Assembly (NCBI GenBank): GCA_019508105.1
Contig: JAEKMB010000124.1
Span: forward strand, 1-12,251
Source of the DNA: Alphaproteobacteria bacterium
GTDB lineage: Bacteria > Pseudomonadota > Alphaproteobacteria > Micropepsales > Micropepsaceae
Length of the DNA: 12,251 bases
Reading direction: 5' to 3'
Shown here: positions 1 through 5,986 of the stretch, one piece after another
Layout of the letters: the number at the start of each line of letters is the position of its first letter
Numbering within the stretch: the stretch's first letter is position 1
Translations under genes and position numbers: made by a program
The notes under the pieces: generated by a model
Told to the model about the DNA's origin: nothing
Database searches by the model: none
Seen by the model: the letters and a program-made list of their open reading frames with translations, nothing else

Positions 1-513
1 TCCGGCTTCGCGCGGGTGGTGCGGGCCCAGGGTCCTGATCTTGCCGCCATCGTGGAACGCGAGCATCCCGACCTTGTCATCATCGACATGGCCCTGCCCG
101 ACCGCGACGCGCTGGAAGATATACGCGCCATCTCGTCAGGCCGGCCCATCGTGATGTTCGGGGGCACCGACGATCCCACCTTTGTCCGGGAAGCGATTGC
201 GGCCGGGGTATGCTCCTACAATCTTTCCGGCGTCGCTCTGGCCGATCTCAAACCCATCATGACCTCCGCCATCGCCCTGTTTCAGCGTTACCGGCATGTC
301 GAAACCGAACTCGCCGCCGCCAATGCGTTGCTGGACGAACGCCGCAAGCTCGAGCGGGCCAAGGCGATCCTGATGAAGGACAAGCGCATGACGGAGCCGG
401 AAGCCTATCGCTGGCTGCAGAAGAAGGCGATGAACGAAAGTCGCAAGCTGTCCCAGATCGTCGAGGATTTCGTCAGGGCGCATCAGGATGCCCAACGGGA
501 GGTCAAGCCATGA
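1..513 (+). CDS. nasT: NasT: ANTAR-domain RNA-binding regulator of nitrate assimilation (5' end cut by window)
   Basis: Cytoplasmic response-regulator-like protein that binds paired hairpins in nas leader RNA when freed from NasS. The reading frame is open from base 1, so the 170 visible residues lack roughly the first 25 of a receiver domain; the GTG at 16 is internal. A receiver core is visible (LVIIDMALPD, with the likely phosphoacceptor position Asp at visible residue 29), then a coiled linker around residues 95-115, then an ANTAR domain at about residues 115-160 carrying the ERAKAILM and EAYRWLQKKAM signatures. Its stop overlaps the nasS start by four bases (ATGA), which indicates translational coupling and matched amounts of the two proteins. 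Family knowledge: NasT is controlled by binding NasS rather than by a kinase. Its predicted target is the hairpin pair at 1864-1881 and 1910-1929. The family call is secure; only the N-terminus is unknown. Confidence 0.93.
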   Translation, partial: SGFARVVRAQGPDLAAIVEREHPDLVIIDMALPDRDALEDIRAISSGRPIVMFGGTDDPTFVREAIAAGVCSYNLSGVALADLKPIMTSAIALFQRYRHVETELAAANALLDERRKLERAKAILMKDKRMTEPEAYRWLQKKAMNESRKLSQIVEDFVRAHQDAQREVKP

Positions 514-1697
514 GCGATATTGTAAGCCTGGAGGCGCGCAAGTCCGAGCCCAGGTTGCGCATCGGCATCCTGCGGCTGACCGATTCCGCCCCCGTCATCG
601 CGGCGCAGGAATTCGGCTATTTCGCCGATGAAGGCGTGGATGTGGAGCTGATAACCGAGCCATCCTGGGCCAATATCGCCGACAAATTGTCCTTTGGTTT
701 CCTGGACGCGGCGGTCATCGTGCCGCCCCTGGCGTTTGCCATTGAACTGGGACTGCGCGGCATCAGCCAGCCCTTGATCGTGCCCTGTGGCATTTCACTG
801 GGCGGCAATACCGTGACCTTGGAGCGGGGGTTGGCGGCGCGGGTTCGCGATGCCGCGCAGAGCCTGTCCATGGCCGAGGCGCTCGCCGCCCAGATCCGCA
901 GGCGCGAGGCTCCTTTGCCGCTGGGAATCGTGCACGCCTATTCCACCCACAATCTGCTGCTGCGCTACTGGCTGGCGAGCGGCGGCATAGATCTCGCCCG
1001 GGCGGTGAAATTCACCGTGGTGCCGCCCGCACGCGCGGTGGAAGCGTTGGCCAGCGGCCAGATCGCCGGCTTCTGCGCCGGCGCGCCCTGGGGCGAAGTG
1101 GCGGCCCGCGCCGCGGTGGGCACGACCGTGGCCACTTCCGACGATATCTGGCGCAACGCGCCAGAAAAGGCTTTTGCCGTGCGCAGGCGCTGGGCCGATG
1201 ACAATCCCGATCTCCTGAAAGGCGCGATCCGCGCCCTATTGCGCGCGGCTCAATTCTGCGACGCACCGGAAAATGCCTCCTACAGCGCCGCGCTGCTGTC
1301 GCGGCATAGATACCTGGACACAGACAGCCATGCCATTCTCGCCTCGCTGCCGGGCGGCGCGGTCACGTCGCAAAATCTGTCGCGCTTCTGGCGCCATGCC
1401 GCCACCTTCCCCTGGCGCAGCCATGCCGGCTGGTTCCTCCAGCAAATGGCCCGTTGGAACCTGATTGATGATGGCCAAGATCACGCCGCGCTGGCGGCAA
1501 GGGTCTATCGCCCCGACATCTACCGCAGCGTGGCCGGGGCGATGGGGTTGGCTGTGCCCCTGGCGGACAGCAAGGCGGAAGGCGGCCATGACAAGGGCTG
1601 GATGCTGGACGCTGTTCCGCGCCCCATCGCGATGGGTCCAGACCTGTTCTGCGACGGTACGGTCTTCCAGGACGAGGCGGCCCCAGCCGCCCAATAG
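510..1697 (+). CDS. nasS: NasS: cytoplasmic nitrate/nitrite-sensing protein, NrtA/CmpA-type fold
   Basis: A 395-residue protein related to the periplasmic nitrate-binding proteins NrtA/CmpA. The N-terminus is MSDIVSLEARKSEPRLRIGI with no signal peptide, so it should stay in the cytoplasm, as expected for NasS. Binding-protein features seen are LRIGILRLTDSAPVIAAQEFGYF at the start of lobe one, DVELITEPSWANIADKL, and FLDAAVIVPPLAFAIELGL. I chose the ATG at 510 because GGGAGG at 497-502 lies seven bases upstream, it overlaps the nasT stop, and the family homology begins there; an upstream extension of the frame to 210 lies inside nasT. Family knowledge: NasS holds NasT inactive without nitrate or nitrite and releases it on ligand binding. 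The TAG at 1695-1697 is followed by the long untranslated leader of the next gene. Confidence 0.92.
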   Translation: MSDIVSLEARKSEPRLRIGILRLTDSAPVIAAQEFGYFADEGVDVELITEPSWANIADKLSFGFLDAAVIVPPLAFAIELGLRGISQPLIVPCGISLGGNTVTLERGLAARVRDAAQSLSMAEALAAQIRRREAPLPLGIVHAYSTHNLLLRYWLASGGIDLARAVKFTVVPPARAVEALASGQIAGFCAGAPWGEVAARAAVGTTVATSDDIWRNAPEKAFAVRRRWADDNPDLLKGAIRALLRAAQFCDAPENASYSAALLSRHRYLDTDSHAILASLPGGAVTSQNLSRFWRHAATFPWRSHAGWFLQQMARWNLIDDGQDHAALAARVYRPDIYRSVAGAMGLAVPLADSKAEGGHDKGWMLDAVPRPIAMGPDLFCDGTVFQDEAAPAAQ

Positions 1698-1768
1698 ATT
1701 GGCGCAATGCACAATTATTAGTCGACGCGGCCTTTTCCAGGCGCAGATATCCATGTTTTTCGCGTTAT

Positions 1769-1788
1769 TTTCGGGCGATTTCGGGCGA
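1769..1788 (+). repeat. Exact tandem 10-bp repeat (TTTCGGGCGA twice)
   Basis: TTTCGGGCGA occurs at 1769-1778 and again at 1779-1788 without a gap. It lies in the upstream half of the leader, about one helical turn per unit, where a promoter or operator would be expected. It could bind a regulator as a direct repeat, or be chance in GC-rich DNA. No protein can be named for it. Confidence 0.45.
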
Positions 1789-1846
1789 ATCTGGATTTAT
1801 TGCACTTGCGAGAAGATCGTATTTGCGGTGCCATGAGCCGTGTTCT

Positions 1847-1869
1847 GGGCCGAGTCCCGGGACGGGCCC
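1847..1869 (+). promoter_or_regulatory. Alternative RNA stem that competes with ANTAR hairpin P1
   Basis: GGGCC (1847-1851) can pair with GGCCC (1865-1869), and inside it GTC (1854-1856) with GAC (1861-1863) around a CCGG loop; GTCCCGGGAC at 1854-1863 is a perfect DNA palindrome. Its 3' arm is the 5' arm of hairpin P1, so the two cannot form together. It may act as an off-state partner of P1. Seen by base pairing only; no folding energy was computed. Confidence 0.5.
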
Positions 1870-1881
1870 AAGGGCGGGCCC
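1864..1881 (+). promoter_or_regulatory. ANTAR-target hairpin P1, hexaloop AAGGGC
   Basis: GGGCCC (1864-1869) pairs with GGGCCC (1876-1881) around the six-base loop AAGGGC (1870-1875). The loop has A at position 1 and G at position 4, the conserved bases recognised by ANTAR proteins such as EutV and NasR in paired hairpins. It lies 28 bases before a second hairpin of the same design and directly downstream of a nasT gene. The stem is six G-C pairs. Confidence 0.75.
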
Positions 1882-1909
1882 ATCGCGCTGAGCGATTTAT
1901 CGAAAACCC

Positions 1910-1929
1910 GCGAACCAATGGCGGTTCGC
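1910..1929 (+). promoter_or_regulatory. ANTAR-target hairpin P2, hexaloop AATGGC
   Basis: GCGAACC (1910-1916) pairs perfectly with GGTTCGC (1923-1929) around the six-base loop AATGGC (1917-1922), again with A at position 1 and G at position 4. Both loops read AANGGC. Two such hairpins in tandem are the dual-hairpin ANTAR motif. The 3' arm shares bases 1926-1929 with the helix that covers the narK start, so forming P2 should free that start. Confidence 0.8.
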
Positions 1930-1963
1930 ATGTGGCGCTGATGGCGCCCAGCGAGCCATGCGA
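1926..1963 (+). promoter_or_regulatory. Start-sequestering helix, mutually exclusive with P2
   Basis: TCGCATG (1926-1932) pairs perfectly with CATGCGA (1957-1963), where 1963 is the A of the narK ATG. Inside, CGCTG (1936-1940) pairs with CAGCG (1949-1953) around an eight-base loop, with a 3x3 internal loop between the two stems. The weak Shine-Dalgarno-like AGCGAG (1950-1955) lies mostly within this structure. An inner alternative, GGCGC/GCGCC (1934-1938/1944-1948), is also possible. No run of T follows, so it is not a standard Rho-independent terminator. Inference: it blocks ribosome entry until NasT stabilises P2. Confidence 0.6.
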
Positions 1964-3168
1964 TGAAAACTGCTTTCCTGAAGTCCGGGCACCTCCCCAC
2001 CCTCATCTCCTGCTTCCTGTATTTCGATCTCAGCTTCGCCGTCTGGGTCCTGCTTGGACCGCTGGCGGTGCTCATCGCCCCTGACCTGCACCTCAACGCA
2101 GGTGAAAAAGGCCTGATGGTGGCCGTGCCTGTTCTGGCCGGCGCGCTGCTGCGCTTCCTCAATGGCATCTTGGTTGGCCAGTGGAAGCCCCGCAATGTCG
2201 GCCTGGTCATGCAGTTGGTCGTGATCGGCGGTTTGCTGACCGCCTGGCTGGTCGGTATCCATAGCCTGCCGCAGGTCCTGATGCTGGGCGTGGTGCTGGG
2301 AGTGGCGGGCGCAAGCTTCGCCATCGCGCTGCCGATGGTGTCCTACTGGTATCCGCCGGAACACCAAGGCACCGCGCTGGGCCTTGCTGGCGCCGGCAAT
2401 TCCGGCACCGTTTTCGCCTCGCTCTTCGCACCGCTCCTGGCGGTGGCGCTGGGCTGGCGCAACGTCCTGGGTCTCGCCGCGCTGCCGCTGATCGCCGTCT
2501 TCATCGTGTTTGCGATTTCGGCCAAAAACAGCCCCAACTGCCCTCCGAAGAAAAACATGGCCGACTATGCCCGCCTGCTGAAGCAGACCGATAGCTGGTG
2601 GCTTATGTTCTTCTATGCCGTCAGCTTCGGCGGCTTTGTCGGCCTGTCGTCCTTCCTGCCCATCTACTTCCATGACCAGTACAAGCTGTCGCCCGTGACG
2701 GCGGGTTATTTCACCGCTGCCTGCGTGTTCGCCGGGTCCTTCGCCCGTCCGTTCGGGGGATATCTGGCCGACCGCATCGGCGGCACGCGCGCCTTGTCGG
2801 TGGTCTATGCCACGGTGGCGGCGATCCTGTTCGTCGTCAGTCAGAGCAACCTGCCTGCGGTCGCCACGCTCGCCGTGTTCATCGTCTGCATGGCGACGTT
2901 GGGCATGGGCAATGGCGCGGTCTTCCAGCTGGTGCCGCAGCGCTTCGTTCGCGATGTCGGTCTGATGACCGGGCTAGTGGGCATGACCGGCGGCATTGGC
3001 GGCTTCTATCTGGCCGCGAGCCTGGGCTATGCCAAGCAGTTCACCGGCAGCTACAGCTTCGGCTTTGCCCTCTTCGCCGCGATGGCGATGGCCGCCTGGG
3101 CCGGCATCTCGACCGTGCGGCTGCGCTGGCGGCGCGAGGCATCCGGCCTCGCCACCGTGCGCATTTAA
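1963..3168 (+). CDS. narK: NarK/NasA-type nitrate/nitrite transporter (MFS)
   Basis: A 401-residue major-facilitator protein in the inner membrane, with about 12 hydrophobic segments, that should bring nitrate in and may exchange it for nitrite or take protons. Family marks: the N-terminus MKTAFLKSGHLPTL..FLYFDLSFAVWVLLGPL; Arg64 in ALLRFLNG and Arg262 in FARPFGGYLADRIGG, which I match to the two substrate-binding arginines of E. coli NarK; and the nitrate signatures GLAGAGNSG (140-148) and GMGNGAVFQLVPQRF (around Asn317). The ATG at 1963 gives the usual family N-terminus and is preceded seven bases upstream only by a weak AGCGAG. That weak site lies within the leader structures, so initiation probably depends on RNA folding. 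nirB follows 11 bases after the stop. Some clusters call this gene nasA. It is a single porter, not a fused NarK1-NarK2 form. Confidence 0.93.
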   Translation: MKTAFLKSGHLPTLISCFLYFDLSFAVWVLLGPLAVLIAPDLHLNAGEKGLMVAVPVLAGALLRFLNGILVGQWKPRNVGLVMQLVVIGGLLTAWLVGIHSLPQVLMLGVVLGVAGASFAIALPMVSYWYPPEHQGTALGLAGAGNSGTVFASLFAPLLAVALGWRNVLGLAALPLIAVFIVFAISAKNSPNCPPKKNMADYARLLKQTDSWWLMFFYAVSFGGFVGLSSFLPIYFHDQYKLSPVTAGYFTAACVFAGSFARPFGGYLADRIGGTRALSVVYATVAAILFVVSQSNLPAVATLAVFIVCMATLGMGNGAVFQLVPQRFVRDVGLMTGLVGMTGGIGGFYLAASLGYAKQFTGSYSFGFALFAAMAMAAWAGISTVRLRWRREASGLATVRI

Positions 3169-3173
3169 GGAGA
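3167..3173 (+). promoter_or_regulatory. Ribosome binding site of nirB
   Basis: AAGGAGA begins inside the TAA stop of the porter gene and ends six bases before the nirB ATG at 3180. It is the strongest Shine-Dalgarno sequence in the operon and contrasts with the weak, structure-bound site of the preceding gene, so nirB could initiate independently of the porter. Confidence 0.8.
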
Positions 3174-3179
3174 CCTGCC

Positions 3180-5642
3180 ATGAACATGGTCGCCGATCCC
3201 CGCGAACACCTGGTCGTCATAGGCAACGGCATGGCGGGCATGCGGACGGTGGAGGAACTGCTCAAGCTGGACAATGGCCGGCGCTTTCGCATCACCGTGT
3301 TCGGCGCGGAGCCGCACGTCAATTACAACCGCATCATGCTGTCCAGCGTTCTGGCCGGCGATAAAGCCGTGGACGACATCGTCATCAACAGCCGTGAATG
3401 GTACGACGAAAACGACATCACGCTTGTCACCGGGGATGCCGTGACCCGCATAGATCGCGGGGATGGCACTGTCACCTCCGCCAGCGGTCATAGCGTGCGC
3501 TATGACCGTTTGCTGATCGCCACCGGCTCCAGGCCGGTGGCTCCGCCGATTCCGGGCCTGGGTCTGCCTGGCGTATGCGCCTTCCGCGATATCGCCGATG
3601 TCGACAAGATGCTGGCGGCCGCAAAGGTGCACAAGCGCGCAGTGGTGATTGGCGGCGGCCTGCTGGGGCTGGAAGCGGCCTGGGGTCTCAAACAGCGCGG
3701 CATGTCAGTGGCGCTGGTGCACCTGATGCCGACCTTGATGGAACGCCAGCTGGACGCCGCGGCCGGTCAGATGCTGCAGCGCGACCTCGACCGGCGTGGC
3801 ATCGCCTTCTTCACCGACGGCCAGACCGAGGAAATTACCGGCACCGAGCGTGCCGAGGGCGTGCAATTGGCCGATGGCCGCTTTGTGCCGGCTGACCTGG
3901 TGGTTTTGGCCATCGGCATCCGTCCCAATATCGAGCTGGCCAAGGCGGCGCAGCTCGAAGTCAACCGGGGCATCGTGGTGACCGACGACATGCGCACATC
4001 CGATCCGGCCGTCTTTTCGGTCGGGGAATGCGTGGAACATCGCGGCAATGTCTTCGGCCTGGTGGCACCGATTTGGGATCAGGCCAAGGTCTGCGCTGCT
4101 CAGCTGGCGGGAGACGCAGAGGCCCTGTTCGCTTCCAAGGCGCTGGCCACAAGTCTCAAGATCACCGGCGTGGACGTTTTCTCCGCCGGCGCGCTGATGG
4201 CGGCCGACGAAAGCGATGACGAAATCACCCTGCGCGACGATTCCCGCGGCCTCTACAAGAAGATCGTGCTGCGCGATGGCAAGCTGGTGGGCGCTGTGCT
4301 GTATGGCGATGTCGGTGACGGCCAATGGTACTTGCAATTGATGCGCGACAAGCAAGATGTCAGCGCGTTGCGCGAGCGTCTGGTGTTCGGCCGCGCCTTT
4401 GCGGAAACCGGAAGCGGCAAACCCGCCGGCACCGATTTCGCAGCCATGCCGGATGACACCCAGATCTGCGGCTGCAATGGCGTCTGCAAGGGCGTCATCG
4501 TTTCGGCCATCCAGGACAAGAAGCTCACCTCGCTATCCGAAGTGCGCGCCCATACCAAGGCGTCGGCGTCCTGCGGCCAGTGCACCGGACAGGTCGAGGG
4601 CCTCTTGGCCTTCGCCGCCGGTGTCGATGCCAAGGCGGTCAAGAAAACCATGTGCGATTGCACGATGGCGAGCCACGACGAAGTGCGGGCCGCCATTGTT
4701 GCGGACAGACTGAAGACCATGGACAGCGTCCGCCACGCCTTCGACTGGAAGAAGCCCGAAGGCTGCCACAAGTGCCGCCCGGCGCTGAACTACTACCTGC
4801 TCTGCGCCTGGCCGGATGAATACCACGACGACGCCCAGTCGCGTTTCGTCAACGAGCGGGTACACGCCAACATCCAGAAGGACGGCACCTACAGCGTGAT
4901 CCCGCGCATGTGGGGCGGTCTCACGACCCCGGCGGAATTGCACGCCATCGCCAGCGTGGCGGAAAAGTTCAACATCCCGACTGTCAAGGTGACGGGCGGA
5001 CAGCGCATCGACCTTCTGGGTGTGAGAAAGGATGATCTGCCGGGCGTATGGAACGAACTGGGCAAGGCCGGCATGGTCAGCGGCCACGCCTATGCCAAGG
5101 GTCTGCGCACGGTGAAGACCTGCGTGGGCAGCGAATGGTGCCGCTTCGGCACCCAGGACTCCACTGGGCTGGGCGTGAAGCTGGAAAAGATGTGCTGGGG
5201 ATCCTGGACGCCGCACAAGGTCAAGTTCGCCGTCTCCGGCTGCCCGCGCAATTGTGCCGAGGCCACCATCAAGGACCTGGGCGTGGTCTGCGTGGAAGCA
5301 GGCTATGACCTTCTGGTCGGCGGCAATGGCGGCATTGATGTGCGGGTCACCGATCCCCTTGTGCGGGTGGCGACGGAAGCCGAGGTGCTGGAATATGCCG
5401 GCGCCTTCATGCAGATCTACCGGGAAGAGGCGCATTATCTGGAACGCACCGCGCCCTGGATCGCGCGCGTCGGCATCGATTATGTGAAGAAGCGGCTGGT
5501 GGAAGATGCCGAAGGCCGCGCAGCGCTGCATGCGCGCTTCCTGCATTCCCAGCGTTTTGCCCAAATCGATCCCTGGACCGAACGCGTGATGGGCGCCCAA
5601 GCCCATGAATTCGCAGCCCTGCCCGAAATGGCGGCGGGATGA
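3180..5642 (+). CDS. nirB: NirB: NADH-dependent assimilatory nitrite reductase, large subunit
   Basis: An 820-residue cytoplasmic flavoprotein that passes electrons from NADH through FAD and iron-sulfur centres to siroheme, reducing nitrite to ammonium. Domains in order: FAD-binding (VVIGNGMAG near residues 11-19), NAD-binding (AVVIGGGLLGLEAAWGL from residue 154), two successive BFD-like cysteine quartets (C430/C432/C465/C468 and C492/C494/C529/C532), a ferredoxin-like half domain near 575-640, and the siroheme/[4Fe-4S] site C648-x5-C654 and C688-x3-C692. Length and order match the roughly 850-residue NirB of E. coli, with no truncation. The stop overlaps the nirD ATG, expected for the two subunits of one enzyme. 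In Paracoccus the same protein (NasB) also supplies electrons for nitrate reduction, which may apply here because no other NADH-oxidising partner is present. Confidence 0.96.
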   Translation: MNMVADPREHLVVIGNGMAGMRTVEELLKLDNGRRFRITVFGAEPHVNYNRIMLSSVLAGDKAVDDIVINSREWYDENDITLVTGDAVTRIDRGDGTVTSASGHSVRYDRLLIATGSRPVAPPIPGLGLPGVCAFRDIADVDKMLAAAKVHKRAVVIGGGLLGLEAAWGLKQRGMSVALVHLMPTLMERQLDAAAGQMLQRDLDRRGIAFFTDGQTEEITGTERAEGVQLADGRFVPADLVVLAIGIRPNIELAKAAQLEVNRGIVVTDDMRTSDPAVFSVGECVEHRGNVFGLVAPIWDQAKVCAAQLAGDAEALFASKALATSLKITGVDVFSAGALMAADESDDEITLRDDSRGLYKKIVLRDGKLVGAVLYGDVGDGQWYLQLMRDKQDVSALRERLVFGRAFAETGSGKPAGTDFAAMPDDTQICGCNGVCKGVIVSAIQDKKLTSLSEVRAHTKASASCGQCTGQVEGLLAFAAGVDAKAVKKTMCDCTMASHDEVRAAIVADRLKTMDSVRHAFDWKKPEGCHKCRPALNYYLLCAWPDEYHDDAQSRFVNERVHANIQKDGTYSVIPRMWGGLTTPAELHAIASVAEKFNIPTVKVTGGQRIDLLGVRKDDLPGVWNELGKAGMVSGHAYAKGLRTVKTCVGSEWCRFGTQDSTGLGVKLEKMCWGSWTPHKVKFAVSGCPRNCAEATIKDLGVVCVEAGYDLLVGGNGGIDVRVTDPLVRVATEAEVLEYAGAFMQIYREEAHYLERTAPWIARVGIDYVKKRLVEDAEGRAALHARFLHSQRFAQIDPWTERVMGAQAHEFAALPEMAAG

Positions 5643-5986
5643 TGTCTGCCAACTGGAAGAATATCGGCCCTGTCGCCAACATTCCCCGGCGCGGCGCGCG
5701 CCGCCTGTGCCTGAAATCGGCGGGCAAGCCGGTGGCGGTGTTCCGTACCGGCGATGGTGACGTCTTCGCCCTGATCGATGAGTGCCCTCACAAGCAAGGT
5801 CCCCTCTCGGAAGGCATCGTGGCCGGCAACACCGTCACCTGCCCCCTGCACAATTGGGTGATCGGCCTGGAAGATGGTGAAGCCGTCGCGCCCGACAACG
5901 GATCGGCCCGCACCCTGTCGCTGCGCATCGTGGACGGCGACATCTTTATCCACCTGCCGGAACTGGTCGCCGGAGACCAGGTGTGA
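5639..5986 (+). CDS. nirD: NirD/NasG: Rieske-type small subunit of nitrite reductase
   Basis: A 115-residue Rieske protein. The [2Fe-2S] ligands are intact: C49-x-H51 (ECPHKQGPL) and C68-x-x-H71 (TCPLHNW). The E. coli NirD subunit lacks these ligands, whereas Paracoccus NasG keeps them and carries electrons between NasB and the nitrate reductase; this protein belongs with the latter type. The start is one of two adjacent ATGs, at 5639 (four-base overlap with the nirB stop) or 5642, both after GGCGGG; the choice changes one residue. The stop overlaps the GTG start of nasC. Position between the nitrite and nitrate reductase genes suits a shared electron carrier. Confidence 0.94.
   Translation: MMSANWKNIGPVANIPRRGARRLCLKSAGKPVAVFRTGDGDVFALIDECPHKQGPLSEGIVAGNTVTCPLHNWVIGLEDGEAVAPDNGSARTLSLRIVDGDIFIHLPELVAGDQV

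Larger units (their letters stand above)
1698..1962 (+). promoter_or_regulatory. Gene-free leader between nasS and the nitrate assimilation genes
   Basis: These 265 bases hold no convincing gene. The first half (about 1709-1825) is AT-richer than its surroundings and includes an exact 10-bp tandem repeat; this is the likely promoter zone, but I found no good -35/-10 pair with normal spacing, no -24/-12 sigma-54 element with correct spacing and no full NtrC palindrome. The second half (1847-1963) is GC-rich and dense in inverted repeats: an alternative stem at 1847-1869, two ANTAR-type hairpins at 1864-1881 and 1910-1929, and a helix at 1926-1963 that reaches the narK start codon. Placed directly after nasTS, it is the expected cis-acting target of NasT. 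Confidence 0.8.

Noticed and set aside
210..509. 100-residue N-terminal extension of NasS
   Set aside because: It overlaps nasT in another frame; the Shine-Dalgarno at 497-502 and family homology both place the start at 510.
1698..1830. Sigma-54 promoter or NtrC site for nitrogen control
   Set aside because: GG and GC pairs are present (for example GG at 1793 and GC at 1808) but the spacing differs from the required -24/-12 distance; GCAC at 1709 and 1802 lack a matching GTGC seven bases on.
1934..1948. GGCGC/GCGCC hairpin as a leader terminator
   Set aside because: The stem is only five pairs and no run of T follows; the next bases lead into the ribosome site and start codon, so a Rho-independent terminator is not supported.
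1800..2084. Open frame through the leader (internal ATG at 1833) that could be a leader peptide
   Set aside because: It runs through both ANTAR hairpins and into the porter gene in another frame, has no ribosome site, and looks like an ordinary GC-rich chance frame.
4533..5606. 357-residue open frame on the - strand opposite nirB
   Set aside because: Shadow of the nirB siroheme region; His- and Gly-rich low-information translation with no family features.
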